Assembly: GCA_036897095.1 (NCBI GenBank)
Contig: JAYMSP010000023.1
Coordinates: 53,806-117,805, forward strand
Direction: 5' to 3'
Origin: Plantago elongata
Taxonomy: Eukaryota; Streptophyta; Magnoliopsida; Lamiales; Plantaginaceae
DNA length: 64,000 bases
Below the pieces are notes generated by a model. That model was not told the DNA's origin and ran no database searches. It saw only the letters and a list, made by a program, of their open reading frames with translations. Made by a program: the position numbers and the translations under genes. Positions 36,961 to 49,546 of this stretch are shown in pieces. The stretch's first letter is position 1. Each line of letters opens with the position of its first letter.

Positions 36961-37905
36961 TTCTGGCTGCAGTGTTTAGGATGCACATTTCCATATGATA
37001 TTCGATGTTGGATTTTGGAACTTGCCATATCTGCATTACGTGCATGAATGGTGGCATTGATGGATTCGCTGACTACCTGGTGGTACAAGGAGTGCCAATA
37101 CAACAAGAAACTGTGAAAGGTATTGTTTAGACACAAGTATATTGTAATCTAAAAGTCAATAAGCTTATTTGTTAATTTTTATGAATCATATGGAATTTAT
37201 CATAAAGCCACATGTTTAGCTGTGAACCAATTAAGTATATTCTCCCACAGTTTTTCTAGGACTAAATTTAACAAGGGTATCCTTAGGTTTCCATTGTGCT
37301 CGCTATAGGAACAACAACATAGTGATACTTTACAGTTATTCATCGCTGTTCTATGAGGCTTAAGATAGTGAGTGCTATCCGCTGCTAAACACACTGTAAT
37401 ATATGGAGTTTATTGGTCCTTTAACGAGCTATTCAATTGCTATACATTAATATAGCTCTTGCCTCTTGGTATTGCGTTACTATTATCGTAGCATAGTAAG
37501 GTCCTTGTGATATTTCTATTTGCTTTCTTCAACTAGCTCCTAGCTAATCCAAAACCCCATATTACCAATGTGTCTAGGTCTAAAAAAGTAGGTCTGATTT
37601 GAACAACAGAGGAGGAACGTTTTCTTGGACTTGATTTAGATTACGGATCCATAATTGAAGCAGTGCATTCATCAATATCACCATAATGTCCCACCTATTT
37701 TAAAGGATTATACAAGAAAATGAATATGATGCTCCCAACACTGCATGGCTCTCAATTTAACGTAAAAATAGCACATTGTGTGTTATTCACCCAAATTTTA
37801 AGACCAGCAACTAAACTAATTTTGTATTTACAGAATAAATATCCCATCAGCTAACAATTAGAAGAATGATCTAACTAGTATAGTTCACAGTTCATCTAAC
37901 ATGTC
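36961..37905. other. Spacer between PPR gene and LTP cluster
   Basis: The first 200-250 bases are the likely PPR 3' UTR. No further gene or repeat is recognised; it ends in the LTP-A promoter. Confidence 0.5.
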
Positions 37906-37915
37906 CTATAAATAG
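37906..37915 (+). promoter_or_regulatory. TATA box of LTP-A
   Basis: CTATAAATAG lies in the block ATGTCCTATAAATAGCACCT. The same block with one change occurs upstream of LTP-B (CTATATATAG at 40395-40404), so the two promoters descend from one duplication. Confidence 0.65.
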
Positions 37916-37989
37916 CACCTGGCAATAACTTTATTGCACACTTCAGAAGTTCATTTTGAGGTAAACTACACTAAGAAATCTAAGTAACC

Positions 37990-38547
37990 ATGTCTAAAAT
38001 GATGGAAGTTATCAGCATGTTGGTCGCAACCTCAATCGTGTTGGTTGCATTCAGCCCACATGGTGGGCATGCGATTGAGTGCACTGATATAGTCCGCTTC
38101 ATCACTCCATGCAATCCTTATGTTAGAGGAGAAGGTGCTATAGGTACTTTTTTTTTCCTTATTATCTATTGTGAAAGCAAATACAACTTGAGGATCATAG
38201 TAATGGATTCTCCTACCTCCATGGTGACTCTCCAGGTTTATGTTGAATGGGATTCGGGGACTTTATGGTGCTGCTCAGACAACTCCTGATCGTCAGAGTG
38301 TATGCAATTGCCTAAAATCCCTAACTAATGGTTACTCAGGTGATGAGATTGACAAGGCTGCTGGACTGCCTGATCAGTGTGGCATTAATCTTCCTTACAA
38401 GATCGATCCTTCCACTGATTGCTCAAGGTATAAGTAGTATATAGATTTCTTGTCTATGTTATTTTGTCAATTTCTTGGTTTATTGGATGCATAATGCTAA
38501 TGAACCTGTGCTGTCTTATGGTATTTGTTTGTTGCAGAGTGCAATGA
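37990..38547 (+). pseudogene. nsLTP1 gene LTP-A, disrupted by a one-base deletion at the CC motif
   Basis: The layout equals LTP-B: exon 1 37990-38143, 92-bp intron, exon 2 38236-38427, C-terminal intron, exon 3 38538-38547. Exon 1 gives a signal peptide (MSKMMEVISMLVATSIVLVA) and Cys1 and Cys2. In exon 2, LTP-B reads TGT TGT AAC (Cys3-Cys4-Asn) but LTP-A reads TGTTGAATGGG. One T is missing, so the frame meets TGA at 38244-38246. Beyond the deletion the original frame is otherwise intact ([27 protein letters not shown], Cys7, Cys8, then SRVQ and stop), and all splice sites look normal. The decay is therefore recent, or the base is a sequencing error. Confidence 0.75.
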
Positions 38548-40394
38548 GTTTTCGGATTGAAACCAGGCCAGACGTGAATGTCATCGAGATATAACTCATA
38601 CTTACACATGTTAAATGTATTTGGATACTATTGTCCACTATATATGAAATGTAATCTATGAAATTCATGAATCAATATCAATTTCAAACTAGCTGTCCTG
38701 TTACTTCTATTTTTTACTTTTGCATATTGTTTTCATTTTTCTTTACTGGTTTGTGTCCTGTTTCTTCTTTGTGCTTTCGACTCTAGAGGCCTGGCAACAA
38801 GCATGAGAATTATCCGGTTAGAGAGGAGAGAGCAGGTTGTCTGAACTTCAATCCAGCTGATCGGTTTTGGTTTGGATTACTTTCACATGGTCTCTAATGT
38901 GATTTTATGGGCAAAATTGGTTCTTTGACACCAATTTTCCCAGAATTCTGAGCCCATTCTGCTGAATTGTTGCTGGACCAATATGTTCATGGCCTGATCA
39001 GTCCAATTGAGTGACCAAAGTGTTGCTGTAAAATACACAAATGCCCGAATGTTAGTGATTATGGAGATTGATTACAATGCCCCTCAATCTACTGCACTTA
39101 ATAGTTAATAGTAAACTTGTAATTCAAATTACAATAACGCACCACTAATTGATTAAAATTCAAAACGCACTAGTTTGTGCAAACCCTGTTTATAACTAGA
39201 CTAGTTATGCCATTCTTCTAACTTTACATGTACGAATTCGCCTTTCAAACTTTGTAAAAATCCGCTTACAATGTTATTGTGCGCATACCTGGCCAGTTAT
39301 ACAACCATGTAAGCTACGTCTTGAAGCTATATATATAGGATTTGGAAAATCATTATCATTTATGGAGCTCATGACCACTATTTAATTGAGGTTCTTCATC
39401 TAGTAATGTGACCACCTTATTAAAAACTAGTAATTTGTAAGTGATACGTTATATCATACAAATTAATATATGTCATTTTATATACACTTTATTTTTATAC
39501 CTATGTGTATCGTTCTACCAGTTTTAAGAGTAACTAAAAGTTAAAGTTAAAATACCTGAATTTTCATAAAATAAAATTCTACCTTTTCACTCTTTCAATA
39601 TGATTGAGAATTGTAATTGTTATATCAGTTTCTTTTAGCTCTAACTTTTTGTGCCGAGCCACAAATACGATAATCCAATACAAAGAATATTGGGTGACGA
39701 CCAAATGTGAACTTGTAGAATAAAGTTCGTACGTATAACATAGTATTAAATTCGAAGCGGTATTATTGACATGTATGGACCATCTCATTAAATGTGCATG
39801 AACATAAATTTCCTCCGTTTATTCGGTGACATCTCATACATATGAACCAGTATAGCACGTTGTATATTACAAAAAAATCTAAATAGTGTCACTTAACAAT
39901 GGACCATCTCAATTATTCACATGAACATTAATAAATCTCCTTATCAAACCATAACATGTCGTTAATGATTTGCAACTTTCGGTTTTAAACAAAATTCTAT
40001 GTTGTTAATAAAATATTGATGCTTTTCACAAACACCTTTATTATTAATAAAATGTGTTTCTTATTTATTAAAGATACAAGATAATAAAATACAGCTCAGT
40101 TGGTTACTTCCTTTTTAATTAATAGATTAGGGGTTTGAATTACCTTTACCCGTTTCAATTTTTTTTATATGAAAGGTACAATGTATTATATAGGTTAGGT
40201 GCATGGTTAAAGACATAAGACAGGAAACCTCAAGGCACATGATATACCGATATAATTACAAGAAAATGTAAAGGATACCCCCAAAATTTAAGACCAATAA
40301 ACCCACCTAGCTAGCTAATCTTGTTAATTCACAATTTACATCACTCAATTAACTCACCAACTGACAATTACAAGAAAGATTTACCTAACATGTC
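38548..40394. other. Spacer between LTP-A and LTP-B
   Basis: This is mainly AT-rich sequence with no gene. A SINE-like copy lies at 40088-40170. Confidence 0.5.
40088..40170 (+). mobile_element. tRNA-derived SINE-like copy
   Basis: The A-box-like CAGCTCAGTTGGTTACTTCC is followed by the B-box-like GGGGTTTGAATTACC and then GTTTCAATTTTTTTTA. It shares the terminal GTTTCAATTTTT with the minus-strand copy at 21029. Confidence 0.6.
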
Positions 40395-40493
40395 CTATAT
40401 ATAGCACCTTGCACGAATCTTTACTACACACTTAATCCACAAGAACTTTCTGAGGTTAAAAACTACACTAACAAGTCTTCTTATCAAGTAACC

Positions 40494-41054
40494 ATGTCTA
40501 ACAAGGTGACTGTCCTTACCATGTTGGTCGCGACTGCAACCGTGTTGGCGACATTCGCCCCACTTGGTGGTTCCGCGCTAGAGTGCACTGATGTCGCCCA
40601 GTACATCACTCCATGTGTTCCTTATGTCACCGGAAGAGCAGCTGGCCTAGGTACTTCTTTTTCATTAAACACAAATGTGACTTAAAGATCATTCACTAGC
40701 CGGTTTCTCATTTACGGATTTACCATATGGTGACTACTTTAGGTACATGTTGTAACGGGATCAGGGGACTTTACAATGCTGCTCAGACAACACCTGATCG
40801 TCAGAGCGCATGCAACTGCCTCAAGTCCTTAACTAACGGGTACACGAGCTCTGAGATTGCCAAGGCTGCTAGACTGCCTGCTCAGTGCAACGTTCACCTC
40901 CCTTACAAGATCGATCCTTCCACTGATTGCGCAAGGTACCTTGAACTTATTAAATACGTACTACTTCTTCCGTCTGGATAATCTATACACGTTGCTGTAT
41001 TCGATCCTTTGCTGCGTGCGATGATATTTTTGTTCTAATTGCAGGGTGCATTGA
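40494..41054 (+). CDS. Type-1 non-specific lipid transfer protein LTP-B
   Basis: Three exons (40494-40650, 40743-40935, 41045-41054) give 119 residues. The signal peptide is residues 1 to about 26 (MLVATATVLATFA core). The mature part has all eight Cys in nsLTP order (C...C...CC...CxC...C...C) with the type-1 motifs TTPDRQ and PYKIDPSTDC. Type-1 LTPs are small secreted proteins with a hydrophobic tunnel that carry fatty acids and phospholipids at the cell wall and cuticle. The terminal intron before the last few codons (AR|VH) is normal for type 1. A second, 92-bp intron between Cys2 and the CC pair is not part of the usual structure and is shared only with LTP-A here. A TATA box is at 40395-40404. 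Confidence 0.92.
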
Positions 41055-43084
41055 TCGATAATTTTCCGAGTGAAATCAAAGAAAAATGATCGAGCATGTA
41101 ATTGAAAGATAACTCCCTACTATTTAGACACTTCTGTTCTAGCTTATAAATAATAATGTGTAATGGTTATTACCATAAACTCGTAAAATAAATATCAACT
41201 GAAATGAGTATCATACCGCTCTTGCCATTTGTATGTCTTAGTTCGCTCACAATCTTTGTGTTTTTGGTCCTATAAATGGCTATTCTCGTTGTGTTCATAC
41301 TTTTGCAAAATACGTTCTCATTATGTGAACTTTTAAATTATCGTGCACAATTTTGGTTGTAATGCAATATAGCTATAGGCCAAATCGTATGAATTCCAAA
41401 AGCTATACCGTTCAAGGACAAAATTGTAAATTTGAGCACGTCACATTTTAACTGGATGGTCACTTAGAGGACAAATACAACTCACCCAGTTAATTTAGTT
41501 AACGTTTTCGATTTAACTGGATTAACGTTCTCGATCTCGATTCCGATCCTAATGAATGAAATGTGTAGTATTAGTAGAAAAGGTCAAACAAGAACCATGT
41601 GATTGATAGATGGGTAACCCAGTGGAAACTGTTCAATTTTTATTACAGTCCAGACCATAATATTTACTACTACTACATCATTGGATTCTGATTGGCAGGA
41701 CTTGTATTGTATATACAGTATTTTCCACGGAAGATCTAGTGTGATCCCTAGATAGATGAAAACGAAAGTTAGCAAAATTTCAAAAGCAAGTTTGAAACAT
41801 GTACCCTACCAAATTTATTTCTTCAGCAACCCATACTCAGCTCGTGGCACCCATCCATTGCTCTGTTACAATGAAATGTCAAATGAAACTAGTATTTACA
41901 TGGACTCCATTTTGCCACAAGTGTTTTCAATTTAGTCCCATAACATTTTGGACAATCTTTACATGTTCTTTAAAAGTTACAAATTAGAGTTGAAGAGAAT
42001 GAGTGTTGTCACGTAGAGAGCAAGGAGAGCATGATTGAGTGTAAAGTAGGTATGGAAACATATTAATTTTCCATATTAATTTTGTTTGTGTGCCTTTTAA
42101 TTCAATAATTTTGACAGTTTAATTACAAGTTTAAGTTTACAATTTTATCTCTAAGTTGCGTAAAACAACTTCTGTAACATTATGAGTTTGTTATCAAACT
42201 AGTAAAATTCTAAATAACTTTGTTTAGTCTATCTGTAAAAAGAAAAATGTTGTCAAAAAATACTGAAAAAGTCCCTTATATTCCCCCCCCCCCCATTCGG
42301 CCCCAGAGAATTCCGAATTTGAAATACTAATTTTCATTTTTACTTTTAATTGGGTGTAGAAGACAAACTCTGCATACGCCTACTCAATTCGTAACTTCAT
42401 ATTAGGTGGGTCGAATGTGCCTACTCAATTCGTAACTTCATATTAGGTGAGTTGAACGTGCCTATTCAATTCATAACTTTCTTTTAGGTGGGTCGAACGT
42501 GTATCTCAGAGCTCCCTGAATCAATTGTGGGCGAACTAAAAAAGTTCCCTCACACTGCCTCACTAAAAAGTTCAAACCAGTATGGTACTACTACACTGCC
42601 TCGTAAGAATGTTACCTCACAAAAATGGCAAGTGCAAGTGGGATATATTGACACAAATGAATGTGGGCAATTTCTCACATTTGAGCAGGACAAAATAGTA
42701 CTGCATGTGGTTCACATTCATACCACCACAATTATTCACCGTTACATCTAGATAGACCGATTAAATTCAATCTAATTTACACTACAACATGGTGTAGCCA
42801 TCTTATAATGTTTAATGTATTGTACAATAAACACTGAAAAATATATAGAATCAAAATCTTAAGTTATGTAAAAACTTAAAATATTTTTAACTCAACATTT
42901 CAAATTAAAGTTCTATACCAATCACATTCCATACACAAAATTAAACCATTGTAATATATCAAAATGAAAAACCATTGATCTCTCTTGTAATTATACAATA
43001 AGTTTATAGTTGTAGCATTAAATTCTCCTCAACAACCAACTAAATGTGCTACAGATGGAATGATTAGATACCTCGAATTTCTCC
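41055..43084. other. Spacer between LTP-B and LTP-C
   Basis: This stretch contains the LTP-B 3' UTR, a C12 homopolymer (42283-42294) and three copies of a 41-bp tandem repeat (42378-42501). Small open frames have no recognisable domain. Confidence 0.5.
42378..42501. repeat. 41-bp tandem repeat, three units
   Basis: Units start with GCCTACTCAATTCGTAACTT at 42378 and 42419 and with GCCTATTCAATTCATAACTT at 42460. All end in TTAGGTG(G/A)GT(C/T)GAA(C/T)GT. The first two are nearly identical. Confidence 0.9.
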
Positions 43085-43092
43085 TATATAAA
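43085..43092 (+). promoter_or_regulatory. TATA box of LTP-C
   Basis: TATATAAA lies 86 bases before the ATG at 43171. It places the in-frame upstream ATG at 43060 outside the transcript and supports the start at 43171. Confidence 0.65.
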
Positions 43093-43170
43093 CACCGCAC
43101 TTGTACACTCTTTTCCTCACACACAAACACTTCAAACAAGCTAATCTACAAGTCAAAAGTAATCAACAAA

Positions 43171-43617
43171 ATGGCTGGAGTTAAGTCCATTAGCATTGTT
43201 CTAGTGATTGCCACAATCTTGGTGGCTATTGCACCCGGTGGCGAGGCGATAGGGTGCGGTCAAGTGATCTCCTACCTCAACCCGTGCATCCCGTACGTGA
43301 CCGGGAGAAGTCCCGGACTTGGAGGATGTTGCGGTGGAGTTAAGGGGCTTTACGGTGCCGCTAGGACGACACCTGACCGTCAGAGCGTATGCAACTGTCT
43401 TAAGTCACTTGCTAGTTCTTACCCTGGCCCAGCCATTGCCAAGGCTGCTAAACTTCCCGGTCAATGTGGTGTCAACATTCCCTACAAAATCAGCCCTTCC
43501 ACCGACTGCACCAAGTACGTATAGTCTTACTAAATGAGTTGCGTTTCGTTGTCACACACGAGTTACTAACATATATATTTTTTTCTACTTTTGTGTTGTG
43601 ATTGCAGGGTGAGGTAA
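43171..43617 (+). CDS. Type-1 non-specific lipid transfer protein LTP-C
   Basis: Two exons (43171-43514, 43608-43617) give 117 residues. The signal peptide runs [20 protein letters not shown] to about residue 25. The mature protein begins near [13 protein letters not shown] and has eight Cys in nsLTP1 order with [15 protein letters not shown] and [10 protein letters not shown]. The only intron is the phase-2 one just before the end (TK|VR). It is most similar to LTP-D, which lies 2.4 kb away on the opposite strand. The role is secreted lipid carriage at the wall or cuticle by family knowledge; tissue of expression is unknown. Confidence 0.93.
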
Positions 43618-46052
43618 GCTGAAGTTGGAGGATCTTGATCAAGTTGAGAAGTGTTCTAAATTTACGTGCTAATAAAGTTAAGGGCTATATGTTGCTCTGA
43701 GTGTGTTAAAGACTTTCTTTGTGTGAAAGTTCATTTGTGTATGATGTAACTTTGATGTATTGCATATCCAGTATATGAACTTATAGTCAGTATACTGTGA
43801 TATTTGAACTTAATTTAATCACTTTCTATTGGTACTATTTGTGACAATTTAAATTAACTTATACAATTACTACACTTTCAACTAATAATATATACACATA
43901 CACTAGTAAAATATAAAGGACCATAACTATTAACGCGCGTTACCGACATCCCCCAATGAGACTTAATGGCAATAACATGTACATTCGTGGGTTGGGTCAC
44001 AGGTAAGGTACCGCGCACACATGATGGGGTTGTCATCTAGATATTTGATACCGCAATCCACACTTAACTTACGAATTCGAATAAGGTTCGAGTTTTGGCA
44101 TATGGTGCCCATTTATAATCTTATACTATTATAGACAGGGAAGACCATCGAAATAGTTAGAGATTTAGAGGACTAACTTTTCATTTTTCTTTTTTATACC
44201 TCAATTTGACATCTTTTTCCATCTACAACAAATATATAGTTTAATTTTATTGAAATTACACTAAATAATAGCCCTTCAACATTATAAATTACGATTTGAA
44301 ACTTTTTTCGATAAAAACAATAACTTCATAAGCAAGTACTGTGTGCCAATATTCTAATTACTTATACATAGACCTTGCCACAAAAACTAAAAAAAAAAAC
44401 TATATTTATGTAATATAATATATACTTAATTTTCAATAAATGAATAGAGAAAATACTGAAATATGCTTATGTATAATCAACTATCAACGTAAGTAAGCAT
44501 ATACACAAGTAACACAATGGACCTGTCATTGTGAAGCAGTTTGATAGACAAATTCCAAGTGGCACTTCATATGGCCAATATAATCAAAATATAAGGTACC
44601 CAAGTTAATTAATCCATAACATCGTTTTCGCTACCCTACTTAAGATCTTCACTATATTCATCTTCATTTATATTTTAAACTTATTTATGAAACTTATAAA
44701 TTTATGCATATATAACTCTCTAGCACTTCCCACTTAATTTGTGAAAATAAGTTGGATCTGAAAACATTATACTTATATTCAAGGTAAAAAGTGTCGGTCC
44801 TTCTTTAAGTCGATTTTAATTATTACTTTGTCGAAATAATGAATTGGGCCTAAAGTTATTTGGAAATAATAATATGATTTTAACCGATTTGTATTTAAAT
44901 TTGATGTGATCGTGAAGATGTTGAAAATCCGACCATTTCTGCCGCCATTTTAATGCATATTGGCGCCATGTATCATGAACTCAAATTTCCACACTACGTA
45001 CGTACGTACGTACTCCTGATCCACCGACGATTTTGCAATCGTGTGCCACCTAATTTACATCCGTTCGTGTCATTAGTCCCGGTACGGTCTACCGCCCCGC
45101 GCTTTGGTTACGTTCAATGTCCTCGAATGAGGGAAATTAAACATGGGGATGGATGCCTATAAGCTGTTCGACGAAATGCCTACCCTTTAAACCAAACTGA
45201 TCAGATGTCTATATATGGTTAATTTGCTTTATTGTATGAAGAAAGAAACTTTTTGAACACGTTCGTCTTTTGTTTAGTTCTTGAACATCAAGTATTTATG
45301 ATCAAGAGTTCAAGACTAGCTAGAAGAATATCTTGTTTTCGTGATAAACATCGATTATACTATGTCCAAAATTTGGAAAAAACTGTTCTTTTACCTGGTT
45401 TATGGTTTTGGAGTTTGGTCATATATATTATTTAAGTTACAACCAGATCAGTTTTACAGCTTGTTCAAAACTGATTTTATATGAAACTTACTCAAATTTT
45501 ACATATACGTGTATGTTGTTTGATAGTTTATGTTCTTGGATATCTTGATCATCGTTTGTAGTTTATGTTCTTGAATCTATATTTCATTCGAGTCTATATC
45601 TGTTTGTCTAATACAGGAACTGATCAAATGGAGACCTCAGATATTCGATCTGCATTATGAGGCATCTCGTACATTGCATATGTACATGTTCCTGGTAAAA
45701 TTATGTCCATCTTTTATTTGACTCAAGTAATTGATCGTGTAGGAACTAGGAAAGACCGATGTTTATCGCAATTGTACTTGAGATTTTCATCAGTTATATA
45801 ACTTCAGATGTTTAAGATTTTAACTGAGGTAGATACTCTTGTTGCTGCGAATTCATAAACTGGATATATGCAACCGACCAAAGTTTCGATAAAGATATAT
45901 GAAATAACTTTTACATAGCTAAACATTCATGGGATGAAAGTATTAGGACTGAGAGCGTCCTACAAGTTTTATTCGTAAAAGTGGTTAAAATACAAGTATT
46001 CAGAATTCTGCTGAAGTTTGCATGGATGATCAAGATCCTTCAAACTTTTTGC
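43618..46052. other. Spacer between convergent LTP-C and LTP-D
   Basis: Besides the two 3' UTRs it holds a short (ACGT)n run (about 44995-45014) and a possible PPR relic near 45150-45185 (frame MDAYKLFDEMPTL then stop, matching the last helix of a PPR unit). No intact gene is seen. Confidence 0.5.
45146..45190 (+). pseudogene. Possible PPR gene relic
   Basis: The frame DAYKLFDEMPT followed by TAA matches the consensus end of a PPR motif (A-x-x-L-F-D-E-M-P). No neighbouring repeat in frame was found. The match is short and could be chance. Confidence 0.25.
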
Positions 46053-46576
46053 TTACTTCACCCTGCAAACACAAGACAAAAGTTGAAAGAAAATAATTAG
46101 CTCACTTTTCTAGGATGAGTTGTAGCAGTATGGATTTGAAACGTTTTTCCTCCAACAAATAAATAAGGAGTTCGAGTCAGCATTAGAATTTAGACATATG
46201 TGAGTAAATAAATATGCATGACGTACTGGGTGCAATCAGTGCTAGGGCTGATCTTGTAGGGAAGGCTAACACCGCACTGGCCAAGGAGTCCGGCAGCTTT
46301 GGAAATGGCAGCACCGTTGTACGCCCTAGCAAAGGATTTTAGGCAGTTACATGTGCTCTGACGATCAGGTGTTGTCTTTGCAGCAGCAGCAAGTCCCTTA
46401 ACTCCACTGCAACATGATCCCAGTCCTGGACTTTTGCCAGTCACGTAGGGAATGCACGGGTTGATGAACGAGGCCACTTGACCGCACCCTATGGCGGCTT
46501 CACCACGGGGTGCAAATGCAGCCACCAAGACTGTGGCAATCACTAGAAACATGCTAATGGACTTGATTCCAGCCAT
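46053..46576 (-). CDS. Type-1 non-specific lipid transfer protein LTP-D
   Basis: Two exons (46576-46227, 46062-46053) give 119 residues. The signal peptide core is MFLVIATVLVAAFA. The mature part starts near AIGCGQVASFINPC, with eight Cys, TTPDRQSTCNCLKSF and [10 protein letters not shown], and ends TQ|VK across the phase-2 C-terminal intron. A TATA-like CTATATATAAAC on the minus strand (about 46672-46683) lies about 100 bases upstream. It is the inverted partner of LTP-C. Confidence 0.93.
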
Positions 46577-47989
46577 TTGAAATTATGGATGAGCTTGCTA
46601 ATTAGTTGTGAAGTGGTGTAATGTAATGTGTTTTAGTTTAGTGTGTGGAGAAAAGAGTGTGCAATGCAGTGTTTATATATAGGAAAAATGTTAGGTTGCT
46701 GCTTAGTTCCATAAGTCGCATATTTAGCTGGTTGTTGGGAATTCATTGCTACAACTACATATAACGGTACATTAATTAGTTGATAAATCATCGTTAACCT
46801 TGTACAAAGAGTGCAAATACTATCAATTTGGCATGGAGGACTAATACTTCATAAATTTATCATTTCAGTCATTCAATAAAATTTAGTATATTAACAAAAA
46901 CATAAGTTACCTTATATATCCAATCAGTAATAAACAGTTTAAACTTTTTTACTTAAATTACATCCTTTCCATATACATTTTCTCTATATTCTATTATTAC
47001 TTTAATTTTTCACATAAAACTATATGATAACCCTAATATATCTAAGAGTTTTCTCGCCGAAAATTTTGCAAAATAATATAGAAAAGTAGTATATTATTGA
47101 GAATTAATATAAATAATTTCATTTCACATATTTATACAAGTTCGATCTTTTAGATGTGATGGAATCCTATCATGGTACGTAAGCCTTTAATACACGTTCA
47201 CCTGTGTTTAAAGATATTCATGATAAACTTCACCAGTATTAAACTAGCACTCGATTAGTCTATTTAGAATTTAAGGTTGAAATATTTCAAATGTGGGGTG
47301 GAATATTAGAAAAATAAATTAATATAAATGATTAAATTTTGATGTTGAAGGGTAAGATTTTTCTTTATATTATAAAATTGCCCATTATAAGACTTTGCCT
47401 AAATATTCAGTAAGGAAAAGTTGATTGTACATGTGCAACTACTTATTCATTTCTATGAGGTAATGGAGCGGTGTGTGAACTATATTCTAGTATTTTTTAT
47501 AAAGTTTTTTTCAATACATTACCGGTTCGCAATACTCCCAAGTTTATTAATGGTCTTTGAAGCTCGAGATCGTAAAGTATCTTGTTAACGAGCCAAACTA
47601 AGTTGATCAAGCTCGACTATATATCATATATTGAATCGAGTTCAAAGTATGGGAGAATCGACTCGACTAGAATAACTAGACTTCCTACCGTATAACCAGT
47701 AGTGTTCAAGGGAGTTGCATGTGTCGATCTGTGTTTTTAATTTTTGAAGGTGGTGAGGAAGTCACCAAGTTTAAGTTGGTAAAATGAAGAGCTAGCCCTT
47801 AGCCGTCGTTGATTGTTCATGTAATTACTTACGTGTGTGACGGGAAATCAATTTGCCAAGAATTATAAGACGACAGGTACGTACTAAACGCATTAATTGA
47901 GTGTACTGCACCCTGGTTCCACCATAGATGTAGTACGTGTCTTACTAGAATGTTCATTTTGGGTGTCTGATGCCTGTTTTCTCCGAGTA

Positions 47990-48110
47990 AAATGTATTTG
48001 AATTCAACTAAACTGAAGTACATTATAAAGTAAAATTAATTAAACAAAGATGAAATAAAATAAAAGATTTTTCACTTAAAAAAATATAGTCTAATTTAAT
48101 TTATCGTCAA
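47990..48110. repeat. CTGAA-type fold-back repeat copy, degraded
   Basis: TTCAACTAAACTGAAGTACATTATAAAGT and its surroundings follow the family layout. The equivalent place in the right duplication copy (about 52190-52220) lacks it. Confidence 0.45.
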
Positions 48111-48610
48111 AGAAGTTATAAATGTCATCACATGACTAGGTGGTTTACAATCTTTCATTAGGTATCTTATTTAACTACTACGATATTAAATACTTTTACT
48201 ATTTAATTATAACATTATCAATATAATGATAAAAAGTCATTTACGTTCTAAGTGTCATTTCATTTATTTTTGGACTTAGACATACGATTCAATCCCGATC
48301 CAATCAAGTTGTAAATTAAAACTCTAATTATAGTAATAGAAAGGTTTGTTTGATAAAACGATCCATAACTAACAACCACATAATTTTTTGAAATAAGGCT
48401 ACATAAAGAATATTTGTATAAACTAAATCGTCAAATAAGTTGAAATCATGTGAATAATTGCATCGCATCGAACTTTATCTGAACCTACTGTTCGAAATTG
48501 ATTTGGTGCAATTTGGCCCAACTCAATGCCCTGGGCTTTAGGCTAACTTGATGGATTGAAACTTTAGCCCAACTTACTGAACTGACTTTATTCGCAATGT
48601 TGACTTAGAA

Positions 48611-48810
48611 AGAGTCTTGTATTTTTCCAGGCATGTGGGATTCAGTCACATTAACACCAAATAATGGAAATTGTGCACTATGGGTTTGGTAATTGTTCAT
48701 ATTTCAGAGCAGTTTACAACACTAAACACTTCAAATATCGCACAATTTACATTATATATGTTGTACGATATAAATATATAATGTACTCGATTGTGTTATA
48801 CTCAACATAC

Positions 48811-48845
<35 letters not shown>

Positions 48846-49165
48846 TACAACACCAAATACTTTAAATGTCGAACAATTGACACCAAAAGAGTCTTGTATT
48901 TTTCCAGGCATGCGGGATTCAGTCACATTAACACCAAATAATGGAAATTGTGCACTATGAGTTTGGTAATTGTTCATATTTCAGAGCGGTTTACCACACA
49001 AACACTTCAAATGTCGCACAATTTACATTATATATGTTGTACGATATAAATATATAATGTACTCGATTGTATTATACTCAACATAATTCTATATATATAT
49101 ATATATATCCTACAACACCAAATACTTTAAATGTCGAACAATTGACATTAATTACATACGTTGTA
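48611..49165. repeat. 277-bp tandem duplication with (TA)n cores
   Basis: AGAGTCTTGTATTTTTCCAG begins at 48611 and again at 48888. Both units run through CAGTCACATTAACACCAAAT, TTGTACGATATAAATATATA and a (TA)n tract (about 48813-48842; about 49090-49108). The second unit is truncated. Confidence 0.9.
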
Positions 49166-49546
49166 CTATATAAGTATATAAAGTAGTCGATCGTGTTACA
49201 CTTAATATACCTCAATTGATAAAACATGTCGTTATTTTTGGTTTCATTTTTTATAATTAAGAGTGCAAATCTTCAAACACTTGATTATTATCCGATTCCC
49301 CATCAGCTGAGCTAGCCCTAATGCAATTCCACTACTTAATTATTACAAACACTTAATAAAAAGTAGTACTAGTACAACATACAGATATGCCTAATTACTC
49401 AACTAATCAAAATGAGGGGAAATCGATTCACTTCATCACTTGCTCTACCAAACCTTACCGAATCCTGCAAGAAAAGGAAAGGGAAAAAACTAGTATTATA
49501 TTAATTATCTAGTAAATAAGTGTAATCACCATTATATAGTATAAAA

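Noticed and set aside
44995-45014. ACGTACGTACGT run as a cluster of bZIP-type ACGT sites
   Set aside because: It is a simple-sequence run far from any intact gene start.
48664-48977. Overlapping frames on both strands rich in Ile and Tyr
   Set aside because: They are translations of the TA microsatellite within a 277-bp tandem duplication.
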